Source of the DNA: Triatoma infestans
Lineage: Eukaryota > Arthropoda > Insecta > Hemiptera > Reduviidae
Assembly (NCBI GenBank): GCA_011037195.1
Contig: JAAEAF010001969.1
Location: 1 to 64,000 of the forward strand
DNA length: 64,000 nt
Reading direction: 5' to 3'
In this document: in pieces, positions 1 to 11,149 of the stretch
Layout: each line of letters begins with the position of its first letter
Position numbering within the stretch: the stretch's first letter is position 1
The notes under the pieces: generated by a model
What the model was told of the DNA's origin: nothing
The model's input: the letters and a program-made list of their open reading frames with translations, nothing else
Databases searched by the model: none
Made by a program: the position numbers and the translations under genes

Positions 1-172
1 CCTGGCAGCAAATTCTTCAAAGGCCAAGGTTCTTCAAGGACCGTAGAGCCAATGGAAGAAGAAGAAGAAAGAAGACTAGCCAATACAATCGCATCCTTTT
101 CTTTAAAATGCATCTTTTTGCATTCCAAATTATCTATTTCTAACTTGTATATTTATTTGAATTTTTTTCTAG

Positions 173-241
173 GATGGGCGCTGGTTCTTCAATCGTGAAT
201 TGGGGACCGCGGCGAAAAACCATTGGAGACCGCTGCCTTAA
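173..241 (+). other. Possible short terminal exon, unidentified
   Basis: A pyrimidine-rich tract ending in CTAG (about 160-172) looks like a 3' splice acceptor. From 173 a frame reads DGRWFFNRELGTAAKN and stops with TAA at 239-241. The surrounding 170-470 is clearly more GC-rich than its neighbours. An alternative ATG frame at 174-425 gives 83 residues with no recognisable domain. The first 60 bases are also open and rich in charged codons. This could be a host exon or an undescribed transposon remnant. I recognise no family. Confidence 0.15.
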
Positions 242-479
242 GCCTATCAAAATTGTCGCTAACTTCCCAGTTCAAGTTAGATGCCATTCGGCTGAGTGGT
301 TCCGCCATCTGATATTCTTCGGATCAGGGTGCGTTGTTCTCAATGGTGATCAATCGGGTATAGATATGTTTCCACGACGCAATAGGGTCTCATCATCCGT
401 GACTAGTTTCCAGACAATGGCATAACTAGTGTATGCAAGACCCCTCACTGCGAAGGGCCGCGCAGATGTCGATACATAT

Positions 480-930
480 TATTTTTAAAAAATTATATTT
501 TAAATAACCTACAAATTAATCATTGTTTAGTTAATTACAAAATTTATTTTAATTTTACTTTAATATGTAATATAAGATAAACAGAAGTTTGTATTTTTCG
601 ATAACTGTAACTGGCGCGGACATTCTTTATTGTTTTTATATGCACTATTGTAAAATTCGTATCTGATAGAGGCATTCAAAATTTTTTTGGTTTTTTGTAA
701 GAAAAATGTTTCTTTCACAAATTTGTATAATACTCAAGTGGGTAGAGAACTGTTTAATTATAATTAAAACAAAAATCATCCTTCAGTTTACATTGTTATT
801 ACTTTGTCTTTTTCATATAATTTAGTAACTGTTCAAACAAAATTTAAAAAAAAATTATTTATAAAAAAAATAAGTTTGCACCGAACATTTGCTAGTGGCG
901 CAGAAAAAAGTACAAGCAAGTAAACAGGTT
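480..930. other. AT-rich stretch, nothing recognised
   Basis: Low-complexity A/T sequence without an open frame or repeat match that I can support. Confidence 0.4.
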
Positions 931-1624
931 ACTTTCTCTTACTCCTAGTAAGAGGAAATATTGTAATCCTGTCAAATTTTCGATATCGACTTTTCACCGG
1001 AAATATCCGTTTTGTGCTCCCTTGAGTTCAAAAAAGTGGTTTTTAGCAAATGGTTTGTGTGTGCCTGTGCGTGTGTATGTGAACAGCATAGCTCAAAAAC
1101 GAAAAACCGTAGAAAGTTGAAACTTGATATTCCGTTTAGGTATCACCATGGCATCAGACGGTGGGTCATCTGTTAAAATTCCTCAACCGGAAGTACCATT
1201 TTTCTTGTTGGTTTTTTACTTGTTTGCAATTTTTTCAAAAATGGCTATGACGATTTTCTTTAAACTTGGTATGTCAACTAGACATACAAAGTGCTACAAC
1301 TTTTATTTGAAACTTTTCTCTGGAAAAATTCATTTAAGGGCACTTTTGGAGGAGGGTTGGGATTATATTTTTCTCTAAAGAGATATCATAGTTGATTATA
1401 CAATTCTATCATCCAAACAAAATTAATTAGAAATAAATAGATGGCCAAAATTCCGAGTTTCAAGAAAATTAGTAAACCGGAAGTGCGCTTTTACTGAACA
1501 GTTTTTTCAGTTTTCGACAAATTTCATTAAATTTGGTAAACAAACTATAAAATTTGTCAATTATAATTTTGAGAACTGGAGTAAGAGAAAGTTGTGTGAG
1601 TGTTTCACACCAGATTTTTTTTTG
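931..1624 (+). repeat. Family A repeat (DINE-1-like), near full-length copy
   Basis: The 5' end is a palindrome with arms CTCTTACT (936-943) and AGTAAGAG (947-954). A GT-rich run (about 1050-1080) precedes the GAACAGCATAGCTC block. Two internal units follow, each with an ACCGGAAGT motif and a block resembling 'TTTTCTTTAAACTTGG'. The 3' end carries AGTAAGAGAAAG, the hairpin GTGTGA/TCACAC (1594-1610) and a T-run. Short frames such as 1124-1378 are chance reading frames of the repeat that recur in other copies, so I do not call them genes. The copy order and ends define the family used throughout this annotation. Confidence 0.8.
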
Positions 1625-2864
1625 TAGACAACTCACGACTTGAGCTGAGGGAATAACTGTGCGCAACTAAACAATCACAGTGCACGTAAAACATGCACGC
1701 TTTGTTATTACCGGCAACACTTTTCTTACTCGTGAAATAGAACTTTTTAGTTGTCTTTCTTAAAAATAAATCTCCCTTGTGCGAGTTGTTGCTTAAAGCA
1801 TTCTTAGATTTCCATGATTAAAAGGTTGTTTCGAAAATGCTGCCAATATGCCGAAGTTCTTAAGGTGATTCGGTTGAAGTACAAATTTCCATCAAAAAAG
1901 GAAAGCAATGCTACCAAATTGTTTTTTTCCTTTATTTTAATCCATTTAGAATTATCATTTAAACGTAATGCCAATTTTAACCTTCATACCTGCTACCTAA
2001 TTGTCGTGGATGGAAGCAGAAACATACTTGAAAGATATATTTTTTTTAAATAAATTTGTCGGTAATCCGTGAGAATCGGACCTCCCAGTGCTCCTAACCA
2101 ATCTGCCAAACCGACATCTTTCTTAACATGTTATTTATCTGTGTCAAATTTGTAGCAGCAAGACGATTTTTCAATAAAATTATCTGTCTATATGTCTTAT
2201 GAAGGAACATAATGAAGTTTTAGATAAAAGTTAACGGGCGGTTCTACCATTGTATGCCATTGGATTCGGCCCAAGAATTAGCATTTTTATTATTTAAAAT
2301 TAAGACAGACACGCGGAGATAATTCACAACAATGCGTTGCAAAATCCGATTCCTAGAAATATACTAGAGTAATTCAATACGAAAAAAAAACAAATGATTA
2401 CATTTTAATGAATGTATTAAAAGAATCTCACAATTCACCTCGTTTTTGACAGTTTTTCATACTTGTTTCACATTTTAATTGCTATTTAGCTTGATATTAT
2501 ATAATAATACCTTGAGTTGAAAACTCGATTAGTCTTCTCGCACGTTGCAAATCAGACGCATTTGTTCGACCATTTTTGAATTGATCAATCCACTTGTAGA
2601 TGTTCCCATAATTCAGACAACACACCGTATTGCTGAAGCTCTCGTGAGAGCAAATTTAAGATGGTTGTACCCCTCTAGGCAGAAACCCTATACCGAATCC
2701 AACAGTATCAAAATGCACACATATTCAGGTTATGTATATTCTATATTGAAACATGGTCAAGCAGCTGTTTTAAACTCTTGATGACAGGGATGCCAACTTA
2801 AGATGATGAAAGTATCTTATTGTAATAAAGATATTTATTCATTTACAATCTTTGTCTGTTTTCA
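1625..2864. other. No recognised feature
   Basis: AT-rich sequence. The frames at 1814-2053 and 2545-2781 show no domain and have composition typical of noncoding DNA here. Confidence 0.35.
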
Positions 2865-3298
2865 TTCTCTTACTCCTAGTAAGAAGTATTGCGATCGTGA
2901 CAAATCTTCTAAATTGAGTTTCACCGGAAATACATGCATTGAGGTCCCCCTGAATAGGAAAACAAATGTTTCTAGAGAATGATCTTTAGTGAACAAAATA
3001 TCTCAAAAACGTAAAGTTGCAGAACGCTCAAACTTGATATTCCGTTTAGGTACTACCGTATGGAATATGATAAGAAGGTTACGGGTAAAATCCATCAACC
3101 GGAAGTTCGGTGTTTTTCAATTTTTAGTGATTTTTCTCGAAAACGGCTCCAATGATTTTCTTTAATCTTCCTTTACTATCTACAGACATAAATACCTAGG
3201 GGTCTCTGTTATGTGTGACTTTTTTCCGGGTAAAGTCATATTGTTGTAGTGGTTGGTTCCGCAGAGCTGTTCTCTGATAGCCTGCTTCTTTTTGTGGT

Positions 3299-3336
3299 CA
3301 TTGACCGGTTTCGAGCGTTCGCCCATCATCAGCATG
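3299..3336 (-). ncRNA. Hammerhead ribozyme-like motif (FB1a left arm)
   Basis: On the minus strand the order is CATG, CTGATGA, stem II GGGC-GAAC-GCTC, GAAA, CCGGTC, AATG. All invariant core positions of the hammerhead consensus (CUGANGA and GAAA) are present, including the common U at position 7. Stem I has a mismatch next to the predicted cleavage site (A against G) and then three pairs. Stem III would be the palindrome ACC/GGU, which has no loop and probably needs a dimer. Activity is inferred, not shown. Confidence 0.6.
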
Positions 3337-3494
3337 CTTTTTGTTAAATAGTGTAATAACATAGACTTGCACAGAGCAAATAGAGTTGATACACTGGATA
3401 GAGTGTACAACTGGATAGAGAGTACACTGGATAAAGTGTATCAACTGTATTTGCTCTGTGCAAGTGTATGTCATTACACTGTTTAACAAAAAAT

Positions 3495-3528
3495 ATCCTG
3501 ATTATGGGTGAACGAAAACCGGTCGATG
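3495..3528 (+). ncRNA. Degenerate hammerhead-like motif (FB1a right arm)
   Basis: The core reads CTGATTA instead of CTGANGA, and stem II is damaged. ACCGGTC-GATG is preserved. It is probably inactive. Confidence 0.5.
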
Positions 3529-4105
3529 ACCACAAAAAGAAGCAGGCAATCATGGAAAATTTCTCTGATAAAGTTATGAGAGAGAGTTTGAGGATCAGTA
3601 GCTGTTAGCTTCCTTTGCAGTACTATTAGTATATTAGTACAATGTACGTTCTGGCATCTTTATAAATATATATAGAATCATTGTTGGAATTCCAAATTTG
3701 AAAAAATCAGTTAACGAGAAGTGTGATTTTAGAAAATAGGTTTTTGAGAGTTTATTTTTTGATATTCCTGAAATTTTCTCGAAAACGGTTACAATGATTT
3801 CCATTAAACTTAATATGCTTATTGCACAAATATAAATTTATCACTTTTATTTGTCATATTTTTCTGAAAAGTATTATCTTTATAGTTAGTTCTGTGGAAT
3901 TCGTGGCGTGTTAAATCTTAAATGTTACATACGATTGGTTCAATGTTATTTGCGCTCTCTTCTGATCCACAATTTTTACTATTTAGCTGGGTAGATACTT
4001 GCCCCCCTACCCCTATGCTAGGGAGTAAAATTTGAATTTTAAAGGAAAATTTATTTTATTTATTTAAAGTTGTGCCAGAGTTGCACATGGACAGTTTTAC
4101 TTATT

Positions 4106-4114
4106 AAATGATCT
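4106..4114 (+). repeat. Target-site duplication, left copy
   Basis: AAATGATCT here matches 5629-5637 exactly and brackets the non-LTR element. Confidence 0.7.
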
Positions 4115-5510
4115 AAGTACCTAGGGGTAACATTTGATAGTAAACTCTTATGGAAGAAACACATTGAATCAATTGTTAGTAAGACCACTGGCGCCCTCAT
4201 GATATGTAGGAGGATGGCGGGCAAATCCTGGGGATGCCCCCCCAAGTATCCTACGGTGGATGTACACCATGATGGTGACACTAGTCATCACCTACGGCGC
4301 AGTGGCATGTTTTAGGAAGACCAAAGTAGTATCAGTCAAGAGGACTCTTGACAAGGTACAGCGGCTCGCATGCTTATGCATGAAGGGGGCTATGCGGAAT
4401 TGTCCCACCGCCGGGATGGAGGTTATCTTCAATCTGTCACTTCTGCACCTAGTGGTGGAAATGGCGGCGAAGGGAGCTCTTTTTAGGATCTCTAGGGGTG
4501 GCGCAGGAGGAGAGGGGGTGGCTGGGGGTTAGGGAGTGGTTATCCTCACCTTTGGGCTCCCTGCCCGGGAAACTCCCTAGAGATGGCATGATTAAGAAAT
4601 ACAGCTTCACTAAAAATGTTTCGTTGGAGCTAGGCACCAAAAGTGGGTGGAGCGAAAGATCCGCTCTGTTATGCATTAAGGAACATACCATTAAATGGTA
4701 TACTGATGGGTCTAAGACCCTCGAGGGGACTGGGGCGGGGGTGGTTGGTCCAAGGATCAAGCACTCGAAACCCATGGGTAAATTTCCCAGCATCTTCCAG
4801 GCAGAGATATACGCTATTGGAAGATGTGTACAATTTCACCTCAATAGGGGATATAGGAACCAGGTGATTGTTATCCTTGCCGATAGTCAAGCAGCCATTA
4901 GAGCATTGAGTGCATCAGTTATCAACTCTAAAATGGTCTGGGAATGCCTAGATAAACTTAATAACCTAGGCAGGAGGAACAAAGTTGTGCTTTGGTGGGT
5001 GCGGGGGCATGTTGGCATTGAAAGGAAATGAGATGGCCGACGCCCTGGCCAAGAAAGGCGCTACGACCGGAACCTTTTTGTGTGGTTAGCGACCAGTTTC
5101 TGTTGGAGGAACTTGAGAAGGAAGAGGAGACGAGGAGACTTCAATTCTGGTACTCCCTCTCCGGTTTGCGGCAGGCCAAGATCTGCTTGGGAAATTATAA
5201 CCGACGGAGATCGGAGGCCTGCATTGGATTGAGCAAGAACAAGCTCCGCGTTCTTACGGGTTTCCTCACGGGGCATTGGCGACTTAGAGGACACCTGGTG
5301 AAGCTGGGTTTGGAAAATGATAGCTCATGCAGATTCTGTGGGGAGCTGGAGGAAACTCCATTACATCTCCTAACAGACTGCGAGGCTGCCACTCAGAGAA
5401 GGTTCAAGAACCTGGGTAGCTACCAGGTGGAGGAGGAGGATATATCCTCTCTAGAGCCTGTCAGGATACTGGGATTCCTTAGGGATCTCAGACTGATGGA
5501 GATTTTGTAG
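4115..5510 (+). pseudogene. Broken ORF2 remnant: RT C-terminus, RNase H, C-terminal CCHC-like motif
   Basis: Reading order: KYLGVTFDSKLLWKKHIES (RT C-terminal region); a frame change at the C-run near 4230; ILRWMYTMM...VITYGAVA; an RNase H domain in the frame 4498-5031 with WYTDGSK (first catalytic Asp), IFQAEIYAI (Glu), LADSQAAIRAL (Asp) and WVRGHVGIE. A frameshift near 5025 breaks the following GNEMAD-type motif and another precedes GPEPF-like sequence. The tail frame 5028-5510 holds CRFCGELEETPLHLLTDC, a CxxC..H..C motif typical of these elements, and ends at TAG 5508-5510. At least three frameshifts make it nonfunctional. Confidence 0.85.
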
Positions 5511-5628
5511 AACGGATGTTCAGCTGGGACATCTGTTCGGTGGTGTGGGCAAGCCTGCGGCACTAGGGGGCATAGCACAATAGACCGGAAAAAGGTCGCA
5601 GTGCCTTGGCCCCCCGCTCCAAAAAACA
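4115..5628 (+). mobile_element. 5'-truncated RNase H-bearing non-LTR retrotransposon
   Basis: The copy starts at the conserved KYLGV motif of the reverse transcriptase thumb region and ends in an A-rich 3' tail (CCAAAAAACAAA). It is bracketed by a perfect 9-bp duplication (AAATGATCT). Retention of only the 3' part and the flanking duplication are the signature of incomplete target-primed reverse transcription. Domain content (RT C-terminus, RNase H, terminal zinc-knuckle-like motif) places it in the RNase H-carrying non-LTR groups (I, Loa, R1 and relatives); the exact clade needs a tree. It is markedly more GC-rich than its surroundings, suggesting a fairly recent insertion. Confidence 0.85.
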
Positions 5629-5637
5629 AAATGATCT
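5629..5637 (+). repeat. Target-site duplication, right copy
   Basis: AAATGATCT, identical to 4106-4114. Confidence 0.7.
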
Positions 5638-5639
5638 GC

Positions 5640-6589
5640 GTATAACAGCTAAATATCTGAGGTAACTGAAGCGTAAGATGCTTATCAAAGTTTCGAAAAC
5701 TAATAACTCAGTGTCTATCCAACGTTTTTGCTTAAGGCGCATGCGAAAAGAAACGAATTAAAGTATTGAGAAGAATTAAGTTTATTTTCCTTTAATAACA
5801 AAAAAAAACAAAAAAAAAACAATATGTGCCAGCTCAGTTGTAAAAAATAAGTTTGGAAGTTTTGCAACTAAGATACGTTAAAAATAGATATGATCTGATT
5901 AAATTATTACATTCCAACTACTTTTTCAAACATGATGTAATTGTGAAACTATGTGCAAGATTAAAACATAGTGAGAGATAATGAGAAAGAAAGAAAAAAA
6001 AAACTGAATTGTCAGTAAAATTGATGATAAAATGTGCCATATGAATAACTACAATGTCTGTGTTAATTAAAATTTGAATATGGAAGAAATATATATATAT
6101 ATATCTCAACTCTACTCTATTACATTACCAAACTGTGATTTAACATTGAACACAATCTGCGTGTGTGAAAGTGTCTAAAAGAACGATTGTAAATAAAAAA
6201 AAAAGGCAAAATTGTCTGTACATCCTGTTTGTAATATTATCACCATTACCGAAAATAACAGATGGTATAATTAATTAAAAATGAGTAAAACGAATTTGGA
6301 ATGTTCCATCATCATTTGATGTGTTGCTGTGCCTTCTGTTTCCTTCTGTAAATCTTGTTGGTGTCCCAGACGTAATATTAATGACAAAATTTTCTTCGAA
6401 TTTCAAATTTTATTCATTTGTCCACATAAATATAGACGGAGTGGGGAGGAACAAGTACCCTGTCTAGTGGACATAGCCAAATACATTAAAATCAAATAGA
6501 ATTTGAAATTTAACTCCTCAAATTCCGCACAACTATTTACAGATCACTTTTTAACGGGAAAATATTTCAAATACAAGTGATACATGTTT
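5640..6589. other. AT-rich stretch, nothing recognised
   Basis: Several poly-A and poly-T runs and a short (AT)n at about 6092-6103. I see no coding or repeat match. Confidence 0.35.
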
Positions 6590-7110
6590 ATATAAACCAA
6601 GTTTATAGAAAATCACAATGTCGTTTTTTGGGGGAAAATTTCAAAAACTCAAAAATTTATTCAATAATGTTTTACTTCCGGTTCATCGATTTTATTCATA
6701 TTTGGAATTTTAGCAATGCTTCTAACCGTAGTATTAGTATTATATGATAGGTAAAATCATACATTAAACTGAAGTGGTATATTAAAGGTACGGTTAAAAT
6801 TACTGTTCCCCCAAAACCTCCTAAAAAACATTAATTTTCTCGGAAAAATATATTGTAAATCGTCGGAGCCGTTTCAGAGAAAATCGCGAAAAACTGAAAA
6901 AAAAAAACATTCAGTAAATTCGCTCTTCCGGATTTTGTCAGAAAGCTACGTGGCAGATGCGGTTTGGTAGTGCCTGGACGGAATAACAAGTTTAAGCTTC
7001 CTGCGACTTTTCGATTTTTTGAGATATTTTGTTCACGCATATAGACATTCGCTAAAAACTGTTTATTCGTACTCAGGGGACTGAGCTGGCCCTGTCTCTG
7101 ACAATAATTT
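6590..7110 (-). repeat. Family A repeat, minus strand
   Basis: Minus-strand blocks run in family order: ACTTCCGGTT (about 6671), CGGAGCCGTTT, TCGCGAAAAACTG, a second CTTCCGG, AGCTTCCTGCGACTTTTCG, and a 5' region with ACTCAGGGGAC at 7070-7082. Confidence 0.6.
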
Positions 7111-8867
7111 ATTCGATAATAATTTTTTTTTTTATGTATAAAAACAATATTTTTTTTGAAACCTCACAAAATTGCATTAAAATTTCGAATAAAAACTCCA
7201 TTTCGTCAGTCGGTTAAATGCAATAGCTTTTCTTAGATAGTAGATGAAGAATAGAATATAATCATAATGGTGATTTGTAAAGGCGGTGGCTAAACAACCC
7301 TATCCACTGCTACCTTAAAGATCCATTGTGTGGCCCTCAGATATTAGTGTTTGTACACAATAACCTTTGCATTGTTCGTCTGTAAAGTGGAATGCGCGCG
7401 CTGTGTGTGTGTCTTCTGGACTGGGAGACCTAAAGAGACGTAACTCTGCTTTATGTTAAGTTATGACGCAACGAAATATCTCGTGCTGGAGGAAGTGTTT
7501 GGCTCCGGAGTAATGTAAACAAGAAGGAAAGGTCACATAACAAGCGAGTTGTATACGTTAGCGATTGTCCAGTGGTGAAGTGTGAATCCAATAAGCATCC
7601 TGAAGCGGCGTTATGTTAGAAGAGTTAATCAGGCGAGAGAACAGAACGAAAACCTGGCGAATCCCTAGCTTGGAGCATAGAACGCCTTTTCTTCGAGTAC
7701 TTCAGATAAAGTACTTCACTTATTTCTCGCATGGAATCCAGGAATTTGAATCGTGGTAATTTAAATGGTTTTTAGAAAAATAAACATCATTTCATCAAAA
7801 TTCTTTCACAGACGAGTAACAAACATCAGTCTTTATTTCATCCAATAAAACAGGGTCTTCAACGTGGCCCTGCACCTCAGCCAGTTAACAATAAAACTTT
7901 CAATCAATAAATAGCCCAGGCCACGCCTTGAAAAAAATAAATATCTTTTACAAGAAAATAATAATAAGAAAAAAAGAAAAAGAAAAAAGAAGAATTTGTA
8001 TAAGGCCCCTATAGAAATAAAGAAATGAAGGAATTTGGGATCATTAATCACAAAAATAAATAAAATAAAATAAAGGCCAAGCAATAGGCTTATTTAAAAG
8101 ATACACTAAAACATAGACACTCTCGCATGCAGTATGTAGACTCCATTCTCTGTAACCATGGTAATATTACTGAATGCCAAGTAGTTCCATTAGTTTATTG
8201 TTTATTAATGTTCCATTGTTGACGGAGAGGTTAAACTCGTTAAAAAATGAAGATACCTTTAAGAAACCAATCTTCTCTTTATAGATTGAAATTTCTATAA
8301 TAAAATAACAATATTTTACTTTCTTACATTGTGATAATACTTATATTGTAACAGTACTTGTATTGTAATAATAACAATATGCTGAGGAGTGATCGCAATG
8401 TTTCAGTTTTAAATTGAGAAATTAGGACAGTGTTTATAGTTTGGCAGATGTGTCAAGGCAGTGCCAAGGGCGGATATTTACATTTATTTAGAAAAAGTCA
8501 AATTATGCAACAGTATTTATTTTGAAGATACAAATTGGCCATCACTCCAAAATTATACGTACCTACTCCCTCTGACGTGGCGTTCTACCAGCAGAACGAC
8601 TTTACGTGAAAACTCTCATTGTATTTATCTGCGCGCGCAGGACAGCCTGAGTATATTAAAGCTTTGGTGCATTGTTAGAATAAAAAGTTAATTAAAATTA
8701 ATTATTAAATACAAATCTAATTTAATTTTCAATCTCGTGATTTTTCTCGCAATTCTGCAAGAATTTGAGACATTATTTCTTACGGAAATATTTGCATAAT
8801 TTCTTTCAAATACTGAAATCTTTTATAATCTTAGAGATTTTGATATTCTTTATTGTACGGTTAAAAG
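7111..8867. other. No recognised feature
   Basis: A somewhat more GC-rich patch at about 7370-7700 shows no frame or repeat that I recognise. The 7833-8084 minus frame is A/T-driven low complexity. Confidence 0.3.
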
Positions 8868-9236
8868 TAAATAATAAAAAATCTCAAGTGCAACATCGTA
8901 GAGAACAATTTTTTCCCATCAGTTTGGAACAGTGGTCTAGATTAAGAGTAATGAAACCCATCAGTTCAGATAGAGTTGAACAAGAAAATCACTATTGGCG
9001 ATTATATTTGGAAATAACAGATTGCATAATTAATCAAATTAACTTTCGTTTTTCTTAGATCAAAAAGCTAGAATATTTCCATTTATTGCATCATCAGAAA
9101 TATACAAGCACTATCATAAAAATTTTCCTGAACAACTATTGGAAGAAACTTGCGGCATTCTATACGGACATTTGTTTGATTACATTTGGTTGAAAAATGA
9201 GTTAATTCTTTTTTATGCATCTTCTGATTGGAGTTG
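8868..9236 (+). pseudogene. Probable hAT-like transposase relic
   Basis: The frame ending at 9058 reads ...QVQHRREQFFPIS...VEQENHYWRLYLEITDCIINQI and continues, after loss of one base near 9055, as DQKARIFPFIASSEIYKHY...LLEETCGILYGHLFDYIWLKNELILFYASSDW, stopping at TAA 9234-9236 (written here in short blocks). The order 'HYWR-LY-DCIINQI-RF' followed by 'LKNELILFY' resembles the region of hAT-type transposases reading Y.R..Y.P.LD..I..L..RF. There is no preserved DDE core and no terminal repeats. A host exon is the alternative, since TTTTTCTTAG at 9049-9058 resembles a splice acceptor. Confidence 0.4.
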
Positions 9237-9424
9237 TTAATCATAATTTCCTTCCTTTTTGGCTTATTCCTATCCTTTTTGTTCCATCTGTAGGCGAGAT
9301 GACCGATACGGCTCTGGCACTTTACTCATTAATGGGAATGACTGAATGTAAGCGCACAATCTTAGACCTAGTTGAATCTACTTCCTGTTGGAGGCTAGGC
9401 TACTCTTAATATTAATATAAATTA

Positions 9425-9700
9425 GAAACTGATAGAATTCCAAATTTGAAGAAAATCTATAAATAGGAATTACGACTTTATTAATAGGTTGTCGTATTTT
9501 TTGATTTCCTTTAAACTTGATATGCTAACTGCATAGATAAAAACCTAACACTTTAATGTTCTTCCGAAAAAATTATTTTAGGTGATTCTGCCAGCTCCCG
9601 TTATTTTCGCACTTAAGGGGGTTTTGAAAGACATGTATTTCCGGTGAAAAGCAATTTCGAAAAATCTGAAACTATCTCTTACTCTTAAGGCTATAAATTA
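9425..9700. repeat. Chimeric family A fragment
   Basis: The left part (to about 9600) matches the plus-strand 3' half of family A (AATTCCAAATTTGAAGAAAA and CTTTAAACTTGATATG). The right part (about 9610-9690) is the 5' end on the minus strand (ATGTATTTCCGGTG, ATCTCTTACTC). Two opposite copies are joined here, or one was rearranged. Confidence 0.5.
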
Positions 9701-10659
9701 ATATAAATTACTTATAGAATATATAAAAAATGTCTCTCAAAATACTATTTCAGAATTATTACCTTCGAAGTAAATCGGCCTGTATTCCTTGAAGCATTTT
9801 TTTTTCTTTTTAAACATTACATCTCTGTATAATAGTGGAGAGAGAGCTTATAATAACAGTAATACTACTTGAATATTTTCCTAAATCATAATGAAACCTT
9901 TCTGGCCAAAACTTTTTTTTTTTTATAACTGGGATTTCATATTTAATAATATTTTTTCAAAATCATTTTAGATGCAGTAGAAAAGGAAAATATAATAATT
10001 ATATTAATTTTTAAGAAGAATGACGGTTAGTGTTAGTTAAGAGAGTACAGGAAGAGGAAAGAAGACAGGGCGGCCAACTTTAAAATTTTAAAACTCTTAC
10101 GAACTGTGGGATTTAAAAGGAAGAAATAGGGCAGTCAGGGAAGAGGAGATGCCGCCGGTGATGTGGTGGTAGAGAGGTGCGCCAAACGCTGTGTAATACA
10201 CTAATACAGGCTGTAATTTGCATGTGAATTACTATATGTGAATATCTATTATATATATATATATATATATATATATTTGCTGCAGGGCAAGCGGAAGGCT
10301 AACGCGATAGTGTACTACAGAGCCACACTGGATTTATATAAGCAAGAAGGATAAAGATGAGACCTTAAACATGCTCCTTATCTCTTAATATTTTAACATA
10401 TACTTAAAGATCAAAATATCTTTTATAGTAAAGATGTGTTGTACTGGCTGAAATAATACGAAAAGGGAGGGGGAAAAACAGTTTTATTTAGTTCCGGCAG
10501 ATTAGTAATGGCTTTACTGAACTCACTGTCCAGTTTATTTCAGTAAAGGTGATTATTTAAATGAGGTTTTTCACTTTAATTTTATAAATATTAAACAATT
10601 TTATTTCTTGGTTAATAATTTTTTACTACTTTAGATATATTTTCTATTTAAATATTTTA
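9700..10659. other. AT-rich stretch with an (AT)n microsatellite
   Basis: (AT)n lies at about 10251-10275. The patch 10045-10200 is richer in G but has no recognisable content. Confidence 0.35.
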
Positions 10660-11125
10660 TCAACAAATATACCCCTGAATACGAAAAACATGTTTGAGTG
10701 AATGGTCTGTGTGTTTGTGTGTGTGTGTGTGTGCGTGTTTAACACAATATCTCAAAAACGAAAAACAGCCGGAAGCTCAAATTTATTATTCCATTTAAGC
10801 ATTACCACCGCATCAGACACGAAGATTTCCGGCAAAATCCATCAACCGGAAGTGTGCCTTTACTGAATTGTTTTTTTCGTCTCAAATGAATTTTCTTTAA
10901 ACTTCATATACTAACTAACTACACACATAAGTACCTATCACTTTTATTTGTAACATTTTCCGGGGAAAATTGATTTTTGAGGGTTTCTGGGGAAACAGTA
11001 GCGTTCCTCCAATATGCTTTCCACTAAGTGTAATAATATAGAATTCCAAATTCTAAGGAAGTGTCATAGAATAGTTTGTTGAATTTTTTGGAATTTTCTT
11101 GAAAACGGAAAATTTGGAATGCTTA
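10660..11125 (+). repeat. Family A repeat, left part, interrupted by jockey
   Basis: It contains the (GT)n run at about 10712-10735, 'CTCAAAAACG', the ACCGGAAGTGTG motif at about 10845 and a second-unit start. It ends in TTGGAATGCTTA (11114-11125), the left copy of the jockey target duplication. Confidence 0.7.
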
Positions 11126-11149
11126 GTTAAAGATGAAGGCCATTAAAGT

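Larger units (their letters stand above)
3241..3568 (-). mobile_element. FB1a: foldback element with hammerhead-like motifs in both arms
   Basis: The two arms are inverted copies: AGCCTGCTTC...TGGTCATTGACCGG on the left matches CCGGTCGATGACCA...GAAGCAGGC on the right. The inner arms read TTGCACAGAGCAAAT and ATTTGCTCTGTGCAA, with a short A/T-rich loop holding GGATA repeats. The asymmetric tail (GGTTGGTTCCGCAGAGCTG on this strand) is at the left end, so the element lies on the minus strand. Imperfect flanking repeats TAAAGTCAT (3231-3239) and TAAAGTTAT (3569-3577) suggest a target duplication. It sits inside a family A copy. There is no coding capacity. Confidence 0.75.
2865..4105 (+). repeat. 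Family A repeat copy interrupted by FB1a and flanking a non-LTR insertion
   Basis: The copy begins with the CTCTTACTCCTAGTAAG palindrome and follows family A order, with 'CTCAAAAACG', the ACCGGAAG motif at about 3099 and the CTCGAAAACGG block at about 3778. FB1a (3241-3568) interrupts it. Its right side runs into the 9-bp duplication at 4106-4114 that flanks the RNase H non-LTR element. The stretch 3890-4050 has counterparts at about 18040-18200 and 57930-58080, so it is part of the repeat. Confidence 0.7.

Noticed and set aside
1124..1378. 84-residue frame, similar to parts of 17024-17461 and 30188-30397
   Set aside because: The similarity comes from the shared family A DNA. Frames are short, broken in most copies and differ in length, so there is no evidence of a conserved protein.
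3241..3568. FB1 as a classical DNA-transposon MITE
   Set aside because: Duplications of better copies are 12-13 bp, the tail is one-sided and 5' truncation occurs, which fits retrotransposition better.
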